Shown piece by piece: positions 34,474 to 46,560 of a stretch of DNA of 64,000 nt (within the stretch, counting starts at the first letter, position 1; every line of letters begins with the position of its first letter). This DNA comes from Marsupella aquatica. Taxonomy: Eukaryota; Marchantiophyta. Location: the NCBI GenBank assembly GCA_973895155.1, contig OZ316895.1, positions 14,632,001 to 14,696,000 of the forward strand. Direction: 5' to 3'. Under the pieces are notes generated by a model. That model did no database searches. It worked only from the letters and a program-made list of their open reading frames with translations, and had not been told where the DNA came from. The translations under genes were made by a program, and so were the position numbers.

Positions 34474-37381
34474 ACGGCGGCTCGAACACTCGGTTCAACA
34501 GCAAGCTCAACCCTCCACGCACTAGTTCCCAATGGTCAATGAGATATTATTTATCGACATTTCAAAAATGACAGAGAGGTCATGAATAACAGATGAAGTG
34601 AGGTCATGAATAACAGATGAAGTCATCTTCGTGCATACCCGGGACCTTCGGTCATAGACTACAGGCGCTGTGTACAGCAATTTTTCCAGCCACTTTGTGT
34701 TCTGTTACAAAACTATGAGCACTCAAGGGGGCATAGGGCCCTTGCTATGATAGTAAGACTCAGGTTGATCGAGAAGGTCCTTGGTTTTTGAGAGGATGTG
34801 CACCGAAATTCAATGGAGTCGATACACATCTAATTCTCCGAGATAGTCTTCCGGACTAAGGCAGTAGAGTTGGCAACTGTAGTCTGCGACGATATATTGT
34901 CTTAGTTTGTGTTCAATTGATTGAATTTACTTAATAAACGATCCAGTTAGTGCATTTTGCAACATTTGCACCATCTTTAGGTCTTCCGAGTGGGATGTAA
35001 ATGACATACTGTCGCTGAAACTTCGACTACATTACCAAATGGTGTCGAGCTAGCTGTTATGGAATGCTGATTCATCGCCTTTTCTCCGTCCTCTCCAAAC
35101 ACGGACAATGTCCGAATTAAAAGCCAAACAGCTACGTCATTCCGGTTAGGTTAATTTCTTGGCCCGAGAATGCATCTTAAAGTTCAACGAGTTTAAATGA
35201 TGACTCCACCTACTTCTATCACGATGCAACCATTGATCACCAAGTTCAAGAAGTACCACTTGTTTGATTTCACCCATTCAGTTGGCTAAAGTGGCCTTGA
35301 AGAATCTGTCCAGACGCAACATGTTATGGCCTTCCCAAATATTACTGGAAGGGATCTCGGGGCGTCATATCCGACTGCTCATCTACGCAGAAAACTGGGA
35401 GCCAATGCCGTGTATTGTTTAGCTTAAATGTCAGCAAAGAAAACTAAGAAAGAACAAAAATAATCCAAAAATAGGATAGCAATCAGACTGCACTGTTCAT
35501 TGGCTTGTATACTAAGTACTCCTGAAATTGCATGCACACGGTCTGAAATTTGGTACATCTCTACAATTAGGATACGATCTCCATTCGCATCATCTCTTTG
35601 TCTACTGTAGGGGAAGTTGAAGAATGCAAAAAGCTTCTTTGGATTTTTGCTGGGCAAATAGCCATTCGTTTTTTATTTTACTTGAACATTCCACATGGGG
35701 GACAGAAAAAGGTCCGTAACCAGTAACTTGTTTTAAAGACAGTTTCTTGCAAAAATAGTAAAGAATATTTTCGCTCTATTCTGAAGACAACGGCACTCTC
35801 GAGGTTTATTTCCATAGTTGAGCTGGGGTTAACACTGGTAGATTGGGTTTTGCAGGGATGGATAGAATTAATTGCACTGATTCTTCGCAGCGAATTGGAT
35901 CATTGTGCTTGGGTTAGCTGTTTCAAATTTGGCCCAAATAGTACAGTTGAGGGTTAGGGAGACTCTTCATTGGCATAGAAACTAAAACATGAATGAATCC
36001 TCTGGCCAGGCTGACAGACAATGTTCGTTGGCAGTGTTGCACTGTAATCAAGCTTGCAACTACTGAACTCAAAATCCATCGCTACAATCACAAGCATTGG
36101 AGTGTTGAATACCATTCCTAACTTGGCAGCATATGTCACTGTGCAAATAGAGTGCCTATGTTCAAATACTATGCCCATCTTTTAATAGAACACCCCTTTC
36201 TGAACACAGCCAAGCACCAGGTCTGGGCGCTAAATTCAAATTTCACTGCGACCTTACAAATTATAGAAATTCTGGTTCTATAATCAGCCGCATTGAGCTA
36301 GAAGAGAACCTGGGACAATAGTGAGAGTAGAAGACTTGGTCGGCATTGTTCACGGTAAGGGAGCCAGATTCGTGTTGCAATTTTGGACATGAATGCTTAG
36401 ATTCAGTTTCATATTGAATTTTCACTTAAGAGAATTTGATGTCCTCTACTAATCTAACCCAAGAACTTTGCTGAGAGATTAAGTTAGGAAATAACACCCG
36501 CACAAGAAATTAAAAGCCTGAAAATAGGTCAAGGCGTCCCTGTAGGAACAATCTAGATCTGCAACTCAACAGAGATGAAAGAGATGTGTCTTCATCTTGG
36601 TGGGAGTTAGAATCTGCTGGGCAGTTGAGTCACTGAAAGGGAAAAAACACAAGCACCAAGCGTGGAAGAGCCTCCTCCATTTTCGAACATTTTAGCTGTG
36701 TCAGACAATGGAATTAGCAGACATGATCCCACGTCACGAAACAGACAAACGTGCAGGTGTATCTGAAAAACCTTTCCCTCTCAACCAGGAAGAGGATGAA
36801 AATTTCAGTAGCTCCCTGGTTTTCCTTCTCCGTTTCAGTAGACTTCGCCATCTGAAAGAAGTACTTGTTCAAGGATGTGAACTCATTAAAGAATGGCGCA
36901 CCAAGCAATCACCAGCTCACCTACACCAGTAGGACAAGAGTCTATTTGCTCCCCAAGAGAAACGATCCCAATATGTACAAGTCCGGTTGTTCTTTACAAT
37001 CAACTCAACTCCGTGCACGCTCTGTCTCTGCCTTACGAATTCCAAATGGGAGAATGTAGACGCCCAGGTCTCACAATTCAGTCTCAAGAGTCTTCACGAA
37101 TACTTGTCTGCCGGGGAAAGGCTGTTAAAGATCATAAGTGTCTGAACAATTCCACGAGCAATAGATAAGCCGAGATAAGACAGCCTCTCAGAAGTTGTTG
37201 AACGGATGATTCACTTGGTGAATAGTTCTCATTGAAATATGTGCATCTCACGGTGGCAGGACTCTTCTACTGCCAACTTTGGAGAAGTTGCCATTCTTCT
37301 CAACGATGTTCTTAAGTGTCAAAAAGCTGTGTGATTTGCACCACACATACCAGCACCTCTTGGACAACCACGCTAACCATC
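34474..37381. other. Intergenic DNA
   Basis: A 24-bp tandem duplication lies at 34576-34623 (GAGGTCATGAATAACAGATG type). No gene was recognised. The ORFs at 35424-35657, 35954-36178 and 36708-36932 have no supporting family or splice context. Confidence 0.5.
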
Positions 37382-38212
37382 TCAACGCCGTTGATTTATT
37401 CTCCATGAGGTTTCAGGCGTCCCAAGTTTCGAGGAAGCGTATCTGGCAGCTGTGAACAAATAATCACTCAAACGATTCAAGTACCGAACTACTGATTCAT
37501 CCACCACCTGCTCTTCGACGAGAGTGGTCATTTTCCTTTCTGCACGCCGACAGATGGATCTCGCCACATGCAAAGATGAAGCAGGCAAACCACCAGACGG
37601 AAGGATGAAGCCCGTCTGGTGAGGCACCTCCTCGTCCATCTTAGCCCTCCAACTCTCGAGCACTTCAACTGTTGCCACATTGAATTTCACCCTCGGAACC
37701 TTCTTTGAAGAATTTGAAAATGGGTTGCTCAGAGGAACAGCAACAGCTGACCCAATGTCCAGCAGTCTCGACTGAATCTCCTCAATCTGCTGCAAAGTCG
37801 ATGTCAGCTGAGCTTGAGAGCAATATGCATGTGCTAACCCTAATGTACTGCTCAGCTCATCGACAGCTCCCAGAGCTTCAAAGGTCGAACTTGATGACGA
37901 CACTGAAGAATCTGGAGAAAAGAATCGAGTCCCAGGTGGGATACCCTTCACGGAGAGAGACTGGGTCGTCGTAAGAAGCCCTTGCTTTCCATACCGTGGT
38001 GTTCGAATTGCATCCCAGCGCAAAAGATGTTCCTCCAGTGGGCTTCTCGGCACGATGAGAGCATTGTGTGAGGAGGTTGTTCCATTCGATCTACTGGAAA
38101 GCAGCCTCTGATGCAACTGAGGAGGAAGGGAATCCAGCCACGAGACTGCAACACGGCACTTCAGGGTCTCCCTGTGGATCGATCGCAGACAGTTCTGCAT
38201 CGAAGTGGCCAT
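37382..38212 (-). CDS. MMAB: Cob(I)alamin adenosyltransferase, MMAB/PduO type, probably mitochondrial
   Basis: A single-exon frame of 276 residues from ATG 38212, against about 250 in the animal enzyme. The enzyme transfers the 5'-deoxyadenosyl group of ATP to cob(I)alamin, making adenosylcobalamin for methylmalonyl-CoA mutase. Conserved blocks: FEALGAVDELSSTLG (111-125), FILPSGG (202-208), CRRAERK with the catalytic Arg/Glu set (221-227) and LNRLSDYLF (245-253). The first 60 residues are rich in Arg/Ser/Leu and poor in acid, as in a mitochondrial presequence. The usual N-terminal ATP loop (TKTGDxG) is changed to TPRYGKQG (71-78), followed by a Ser-rich insert (99-110). The gene is thus clearly of this family, but ATP binding needs testing. 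No introns are seen, unlike its neighbours. Confidence 0.85.
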   Translation of the reverse strand: MATSMQNCLRSIHRETLKCRVAVSWLDSLPPQLHQRLLSSRSNGTTSSHNALIVPRSPLEEHLLRWDAIRTPRYGKQGLLTTTQSLSVKGIPPGTRFFSPDSSVSSSSSTFEALGAVDELSSTLGLAHAYCSQAQLTSTLQQIEEIQSRLLDIGSAVAVPLSNPFSNSSKKVPRVKFNVATVEVLESWRAKMDEEVPHQTGFILPSGGLPASSLHVARSICRRAERKMTTLVEEQVVDESVVRYLNRLSDYLFTAARYASSKLGTPETSWRINQRR

Positions 38213-41200
38213 GATTGGAGACTACGCATCGACAGGTCTACCACAATCCATTGCTCTGCGTACTTGGGCACAACCTCTACAAAACTCTTCTGTACAAAAG
38301 TAAGACGTCCTCAATATTTTGATCAAATCTGATGGCAATGTCGCTGGTGATGAATGTCTGGCAACAAGGGTCTCAAATCTCAAACCTTGAGGTACTATTG
38401 CTACATACTCCATACGCCCTTAAAGCAAGTTTTGTTAGTGTAACTGGGTGTTATCCAAACCCACGAAAGAAAATCTAAAAAGTATGGTCCAACTCACTCA
38501 CTCCAAAGGCCATCTTGCATGTGAGAGGTCCTTAATAGGCATTTTCATTCAGTCTTGTCATCGTATCATTGAGCGAGTGCTTCATGCTTAACCCATCTCC
38601 CTAGGCACTTTCATTCAGTCTTGTCATCTTATCATTGAGCGCGTGCTTCATGCTTAACCCATCTCCCTACCCTAGGCACTTTCATTCAGTCTTGTCATCT
38701 TATCATTGAGCCAGTGCTTCATGCTTAACCCATCTCCCTAGGCACTTTCATTCAGTCTTGTCATCTTATCATTGAGCGAGTGCTTCATGCCTAACCCATC
38801 TCCCTAGGCAGGCCTGAGAGCAGCATTTGAGCAAATCTAAGGGCAAGGGCCACAACTACTCCAGCGCTCTTGAGTCAAATGATAGGCAATGTGATGAGCT
38901 CCACTCTTGAGTCAAATGCTTTGAGTACGCCCTTATTGAGCAGCAGTAGGGCACTCTCCCCAATATTTCCTCTGTTTTCTATTTTTGCATCATTTCCATC
39001 AGTCAAAGATGACTCAGATGGTGAGTGAGAATGGAGAAGGGCGAGGAATATGCTCTCCAGAACCCAGAAAAATTACACAGGAAAACAAGAAACGGGGTTT
39101 TGTGCCCTTCCCAGTTCTTCCCTTCCTATGTTCAAAAGCATTTATTGGAAGCAACCTAATCGCCTACAGTTGGGTCACAATCAGGTGGATAGGACTAAAC
39201 CACATGTGCAACTCAAGAAGCATCCATTATAATTATGTTGTTTGACATAAAATAAAAGCATAGTTTAATGAAAATTGTGTCTCATTTGAAGCTTCGTAAG
39301 CCCTCCCGTGAGAACTTTCTCCCCACAAGCACCACCTCAACTACTCAACATTCCTTCCACTTGTAGAAGCACCAATATACATAACACCACTAGTGGCATT
39401 CAGTTTATACCCCTAGCCGCATTCATTTTTAGTAAAAGAATGAAAAATAATCAAAGGAGTTGTAAGCTTGAATAAGATGCAAATAAGATGCATCTCAAAA
39501 ACTTTACTTCAATAAGACACCTAATTGGAAGGTGAAGCCATGGAGGATGTCACCCAATTGGATACCCAACCCAGCCAAACCGTTCCCAAGTAAACTGGTA
39601 GTATTCTACACAATTCTGTTACACAACCCACAAGGATTGATGCTTGTAAAGTGGATTTGCACATTTGAGCCTTTAGTGTAAGCTGAGCCCCACAGATATA
39701 TTTGGACTATGGCTGAACCGAAACAAAGACCGTCAGAACCCCATTTCATAAAAACTAAGTTTGGGCGTGGAGATGAGCTGTTAACTCCAATGCCGGCTGG
39801 GATTAAAATACTTATTTGTGTCGTTGCCAAATACCAGAATTAACTTAGGGAACTTACCTACTTCCCTCAGGTTCTGAGTGATTATCACTGAGGGGGTGCG
39901 CTTTGCCAAAATCCCCGACTTCCCTACTTTCCTCTGCCTCTGAGTAATTGTCACTACGGACCTATTGCAGATAATTAAAACTCGAAAGGCAGTAAACATG
40001 GATTGTGGACTCTCCAATTGATGGGCTCAAGTGCGCCAGCAAATTTGCTTCCGCCTGCTAACCATTGCAAGAGGTACAGAAAACTTCCAGCGTCTCTTCC
40101 TCTTTCGAGGAGAAAACTCAAAGATGGCTGTTAACCGGTACAGGGATAAGTGGTCTCGAGAAATTTCCCCAAAACTCTTACTGATTTGAGTAGAAAACTC
40201 GAACGGCGTTGGAAGTAGTATTGTGATAATATCATTGGCTAGTGAAGTGAATGTCACGACTTTTATCGAAAAACAATCGAGTTGTACAAGCGAATTTGTG
40301 CTGGTTTAGTTTTCCTGAGTTGAGTTCACCGTTCCCTAATATCCAAGAAGGTAGAGGCCCCACAATAGAATGAGAAGGGGCCAGATTTCAAAAGACACAT
40401 TTGCAGTGCCACACACCCGACATCTTGGATTAACAGACAAAATTTGGTAAGCTTCCCCTGGGTATGGGCGACAGTGTTGGCGTGAGTCCAAGACCCAGAC
40501 GAAACTAGAAAACGCGTTGCTCCTGAGTTGGACAAAGGTAAGTGAAAGATTTCCCAAATCCAGAGTAACGCAGCTGTCACGACCTTGCTTACCCGACTAC
40601 TCAACGGTCAATATACTCCTTCCACTTGGACGAATTCGAGTGCTATACCGGTCCTTAGGGCAGGACAGTCCTGGACCCGACACCGAGCCTACTAACTATA
40701 GGAAAGCTTCAAGAAGTTCTGATAATACTTGGGCCAGTATTGATGTAACTGAAGATCAATCGTCAGCATCGGCAGAGCTTTGCAGCACACTACCCCATAA
40801 AAGTGGAAAACAAACACAGAAGACTCAACTACTGGGGTTGTTCACAGCCGGAAATCCATTTTCAATATATAATCTGTTGGTACTGGACAAATGGAGGGGT
40901 TCGATAAACTTTTAGGAGACAGGATGTTGCGGATAGGTCCAGACTCCCGAGGGATAAAACCGAATAACAGAGCGGTAATAGAAGCACGGTAATGGAACCT
41001 TCCATCCATGCTTGCAGAGAACCCCAAGCCCGACCGACCGACTGTCACTGCAACGTTGGTAGAGGACCACTCGTGTTATTGTCGGAGCGTCCTGCACGGA
41101 ACTTCTCGGGCTTTGGGATGCATACGGATCGATTTTTCTTCGTTTCCAATGAAACTAACAGCTGTCCTGGCAGCCGCGAAATGTGAATCTACGTACACGT

Positions 41201-43540
41201 CGTATCTCCCCCACGTGGTTGGATACGCTCATTGAACGTGCGAAATTTATGAGACTTGACCTCAGCCCCAGGACGTACAACTGTGACCGCTAATAAATGC
41301 GACCCTGTGAATCTCATACCTTTGAAGAGGACGTCGCTAATGCTGGAATACCGTACCCTCACTCATATGAAAAACCCTCTTAGGTCAGTCCGCCCGGCAA
41401 ACATTCAAAAAACGTGGTTCTCTCCGTCAATATTCCTAAAGTAAAACAGTCCAAGAACAGTTCCCGCCACTTGCAACCTGTTGCGTAATCGGACAGGCAT
41501 CCAGAACTTCCGTTCTCAGATCTCGATTCCGTCTACACATCCAGAGACGTTCCCACATCAGCGCATACAAAAATCCCGCCAGAATCGCTTCACACCCTTT
41601 TGCTCAGAGAAGGAACCCACCGGCCTGTAAAGAGAATTGTGATTAGGGTACATTCCAGTTAAACCAGCCAAAACATATCAAAACTCCTCGTCAAAACCGT
41701 ATAGATGCAATTTCGCCTTCTTGACTGCGATAAGCCACTAAGGGAAATAACCCCAACAGATAACACCGACACACTTGTTCGGATTACATCGATTCCCGGT
41801 CCACGTACAAATGACAATCCCAACGAATGGGTGGTCCAAGTATGCGACCAAATTGTAGCACCCATAAAGTAATCTCCTCTCCATCTGATCCATCTTTCCC
41901 GTCGGTATCTTCCCCAAGCTGCCAATATCCGTCGGTAAACAGCTTGTGTTATACTCTAAGAGTCTCGACATAATTTACAGAATATTCACGTTCCACAGAA
42001 TCTTCCCACTTTCCACGCATCTAAGTCTCGGATTGCGTATCCAGCCAAAGATTTAAGCGAGTACTCCCAGCTCTCTGTGAACTAGATCACACCCCAAGTA
42101 CTAGGTCAGCACACGGTACGTGCACTGTGAAAATCTGCCCATCCACACCGGTATTTTGCCTCCGGATGTGCATATGATTGCACATTTTCAACATGGCTTC
42201 GGACAACAACAAAGAGGGCCATTACAGGGAATCCAAAGGAGAAAAGTGGGCAACACGAGAAGCAATCCAATTCACACAAAATAATTCCAGAAGTCATAAC
42301 AGGGAAAAAGCTCGCGGTACAATCAGTCACCTGGACCAAAGGCTAGTGAAGATAGACATGGACGATCGAGTTACCAGGTTTAAAAATTTGTGTCGAAACA
42401 CTTCACTAGAAATCCCATCCCAAACATTCCACTCACCATCCCCAATCAACGAAGCAGGAAAGGATAAAACACACATCTCTGTCCACTGCGCTTTAAGGAA
42501 GGTGTGATAAAACACTAGACAGTATGCACTTTCCAACTTGATTGAAGAACCGATCTTCGCCGACATCAAAATCAATGATTGCAGAAAAGCAAATATAAAA
42601 ACAAGACGAACAAAAAATCGATAAGATTGTTCACCACAAAAGATAGAAGTTGGCATTAGAAAGTCGGCAAATACGTAACCTTGAAACTACAAAATAACCT
42701 AGGTCCAAAATAAAAATGAGGACCTCAACCGCACTCCCACTGAAAGATCAAACCTTAAATAGCCCCAAATCCCAAACGACCGCTCGGAACCCACCATAAC
42801 AGTCGTCATAATTGATAACAGACAGGCATGTTTCCTTCCATACACCGTTTCAAATGCTGGCCGTTGCTCACAGGAAGCGTGGGAGGGACCATTAACAAGA
42901 ACGTCCAATGCCATTGCCCACACGAGACATTGCTTGCGAAAGCCAAGGCAGATAAGCCAGGCTGCCTACAGTGATGCCGCAGAGTCATGAACCACCACGA
43001 TAATGTGTAGGCATTGAACATTCTTCAGGTGTTCGTTATTGCATTTTTATCCGACGGCTGACTGCACATACCCAAAACACAGTCGCGACTGTATTACAAA
43101 CTGTCCCTTGCCAATGACAAGTGCATCAAGACACAAATATACAAATTTCAGCCCAGAGATTCACTCGAAAAATACTGAATGAATCTCAAATCCTAGAGTC
43201 ACGATAGCAAGTTATGACTAAATTAGACTTCAAGATGCAAGTCAAACTAGTGAGCCACCATTCGAACCTAAGGCAAACCACTTTGGACTTTTCAGTTCCG
43301 AGACCAACTACCTCTCTACAAACTCCTGATTTCACCCTAGCGACATCAGCTTAGTGATTAAGGTGTAAGACTACGTGGAGCATATCAAATCTAATCTTGG
43401 ACGGCTACACAAGCCAACCTTGATAACCTACAAGTTTGCCCCTAAAAGCCTCGCAAGTGACAACACATCATGACAGACGTGCTCGACTGAGCAAAAAAGC
43501 CACTATCTACTTGAATGAACGTTCAGTTCCCTGAAATGAC
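38213..43540. other. Long intergenic region
   Basis: Apart from the 66-bp tandem array at 38.54-38.81 kb and a possible SINE relic near 43.34 kb, I found nothing recognisable. Many ORFs of 60-130 codons occur on both strands, but none shows a domain, and their overlaps show they are chance frames. Confidence 0.5.
38537..38805. repeat. Tandem array, four copies of 66-71 bp
   Basis: Units beginning AGGCACTTTCATTCAGTCTT start at 38537, 38603, 38674 and 38740. They differ by only a few bases, with one 5-bp insertion (CTACC) at the end of unit 2. It lies upstream of the MMAB gene. Confidence 0.95.
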
Positions 43541-45927
43541 TCAGGAAACGCTCTCTACCTCTGCCTCATCTGCCCTCATCGCATCGTCTCCTTTAGTCTG
43601 GTCTTCGCCTGTTTCCAAACAAACAAAATAAGTCAAGCACTCGGCTCTAACTCAACACGAATTCCAAGAGTGTTCAAACAAGTATACGCAATGAGAAACG
43701 ACAGATATCAAGAGCAGAAACAACATCCTGCAAAGAATCTACTGCCGGAAGAAATATCCACAATCTCAAAACAAGCAACCTACGGACATTAAGAATGCAA
43801 CAATAGAAGCTGATGCATACCGGCATCCTCCTGGAGATCGGAAGTCCACAAAGTGAGATTGTCCCTCAGAAGCTGCATGATCAAGGTACTGTCCTTGTAC
43901 GATTCTTCACTCAATGTATCGAGTTCCGCAATGGCCTCATCAAATGCTTGCTTGGCCAAGTGACAAGCCCTACAGATAAAGAACACATGAAATGTTACGG
44001 AGCTGCGGGCCTAACACGAGGGACGACATAACTCAAGATTAACAGACGAAATCAATACATTCAGTACTCAAATCCAAGAGTACTCACCGCTCAGGTGAGT
44101 TCAGAATTTCGTAATAGAATACTGAGAAATTCAATGCCAGGCCGAGTCTGATGGGATGAGTTGGCGCCAAATCGGTAACGGCAGTGTTCGATGCGGCCTG
44201 ACTCATGCGTAGGAGGAAATCGAAGTGAGATTTCAAGATGATAATTTCCTGTCATGGCTCCGTACCAATCATTGCATCACTTCTAGCTATGCCAACACCC
44301 GAAACGAATTAATCGGCGAATTCCTGACTCAAGAAAATGATACCTGGTAGGCTTTCAACGACTGATCTGCGGCATCCTTTCTCTCGTTTCCTGTCTTGAA
44401 CTCTGCCAAGTACCGAAAGTAATCTCCCTTCCTGCAATACGCCAAGGGAATACGAACGAACCCTGACAGTGAGCAAAACACAAAGTGATGCGAGACTACG
44501 GCTAGCAAACGTGGAAAAAAATCGGAGAAAGGATGGCTAACTCTCTAAGCCGAGTCAGGTCATCCTGTACACAACGACACCAGTAACACCGATTCATACA
44601 CAGATCAGAGCTTTTTGATGATGACATAGATTACATTTTGTAGTAGAAGACGGTCGACTCCCCGGTGCTGGATGAAGGAACGAGATGCTCGTCGATGATT
44701 GTAAGAATATCATTGCAGATCTTGGACAGCTCTTCCTCGACCTTGTGCCTGTAGTCCTTGATGCGCTTCACGTTCTGCTCGTTATTCTTGCTCTCTTCTT
44801 TTTGCTCGATGGAAGACATGATTCTCCATGACGCACGGCGAGCACCGATGACATTCTTGTACCCGACGGATAGAAGATTTCTCTCTTCGACGGTCAACTC
44901 GACGTCTAGCTTTGCGACTTTCTTCATCGACTCGACCATTTCTACAATAATCAGGGTAGAATAAATCGTTTAGTCCAATCCCATCGAGTCCAGTACCAGA
45001 ACCTCCGTAGAGGAACCTCATTTATACGAACATTCGAAAACATAAACATAAAACGCCTACGCGACGCACCAAATATCTCTCCACTCACGACAAAACAAGT
45101 CCAGTCAAAGATTAATTCCCGATGGTGGTAGCGAATGCACGAAGTATCAACAAGGCGCTCTTCGGATGCAGAAAACAGAGCAGAAATGCCTTCGAAGACA
45201 AAACAATCATTAAGTGCTACAACCAAGGGTTTTTAAGCCACCATCGAATCCCGATTACGACGAAACAGAAAGTCAGGCAAACAAGTCTAACTATCGGAGA
45301 AACGCGCATATCGTCCGAGCGAGGACGGCGACGCCGCAATCGAAGGGATACCTGCAGAAATCTCAAACGGGTCGACGCATTCCAGACATCGGCAAATCGC
45401 ACAACTGTCCAGATATAACCAAATGAGCAAAATCCCGCGCAACAAGACCTCAAAATCGGCCATGCATCATGCAATGCGGTGAAAGTGATCAAACGCCAAT
45501 CGCTAAACACCATGAAGAATGCGAGTGGAGATAACCAAGGACCAGTTGCCCCTGATATACACGTCCTCCAAAATCGGACCACAAACCCGAGGTTCCCTGA
45601 TAATCCCGCCAGATTTCTCGAACGCTTGAGAGCGAACAACAAGTCCATGGCAAGCCGGATGAACCAACCAACTCAAACAGATAGACCTAATCTAAAACAT
45701 CCCCCCTTTTCCCCGCCTCCCCCCGCCCGTCCCCTGGTCCGCCACAAAAACACTGACACCACCTCGTATACCGCCCGGAAGCACACACAATTGACAGAAC
45801 CAAAGCCACCCGTCGGACGGAAAACAACAACAACTAGAGGTTTCGAAACAATACCATCATATCGCTCGGCTTGCTCGGCAAGCTTCGCCATGTAAACATA
45901 GCTTTCCCTCTCTTTCTCGGTACTCAT
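43541..45927 (-). CDS. 14-3-3 protein (general regulatory factor)
   Basis: Six exons on the minus strand: 45927-45855, 44941-44635, 44431-44344, 44197-44088, 43969-43821 and 43608-43541. All have GT-AG borders, phases close, and the product is 264 residues. It starts [20 protein letters not shown]. Signature 1 [11 protein letters not shown] is at 45-55. [18 protein letters not shown] and [20 protein letters not shown] follow. Signature 2 [20 protein letters not shown] is at 217-236. The acidic tail ends [20 protein letters not shown]. The fold is a dimeric nine-helix cup that binds phosphoserine and phosphothreonine motifs in client proteins. It is central to plant H+-ATPase, nitrate and kinase signalling. 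The 0.9-kb first intron and the CT-rich upstream DNA suggest strong, broad expression. This is the surest call in the window. Confidence 0.97.
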
Positions 45928-46560
45928 CTTGCCTCGCGGATCACCACGTACACCCTCGACACTCCAAAACTCTCAACGACGACACCTCAACAAACCGACC
46001 CTGCGCTTTCTCCCTGCCTCCCTCCCTCCTCCTCCTCCTCCTCTTCCTCTTCCTCCTCCCGGACAATACCGTGGCCTCCTCGAGCCTGTTTCGTTCGATA
46101 CGAACGAGAACGATCTCCTCCTCCCTCTCCCAATGATCTCTTCCAGCACCCTCCTTCCTCCTCAGACCGACAACCCTTTCTCCTCTCCCACCCTCCTCTA
46201 CGCCGTGGCAAAGCGATTCCCAAGCCCCCTGCCGCTTTTACTTCCCGTCTGCCCCACCCGCCGTAGTGCTCCGCTCAGCATCCACCGTAACACAGCCGGC
46301 CGCGAACGAACAGCGGGAAACACCTACTCGCACGTTGTCGCGGAAGCCAAGCGACTAAGCGAGGCGAGGTCGCAATGCAATGCAATGCAATGCAATACAA
46401 TGCGAAGAGGGACGGAGGAGAAAAGAAGAAGAGGATGTCTCAACGCCAAAGCTCAAATAGTAGTAGTAAAAGCAACGCCAGAGCGAGAGGAGAGAGACCA
46501 GAGAGAGTAGTGTAGAGACAGATCCTGGAAGCAATCTGGCTATGGCGTCCACGCAACAAC
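45928..46560 (-). promoter_or_regulatory. 14-3-3 upstream region, CT/GA-rich with simple repeats
   Basis: The + strand is strongly pyrimidine-rich (CTCCTC and CTTCCT runs at about 46020-46060), so the transcribed strand is GA-rich, as is common in plant 5' leaders. A pentanucleotide (GCAAT)n run of about six units lies at 46373-46402. The Pro/Ser-rich ORFs across this stretch are translations of the repeats. Confidence 0.55.

Noticed and set aside
45871-46510. Pro/Ser-rich ORFs of 131 and 193 codons
   Set aside because: They are translations of CCT/CTC repeats in the 14-3-3 upstream region, opposite to the gene's strand and overlapping its first exon.
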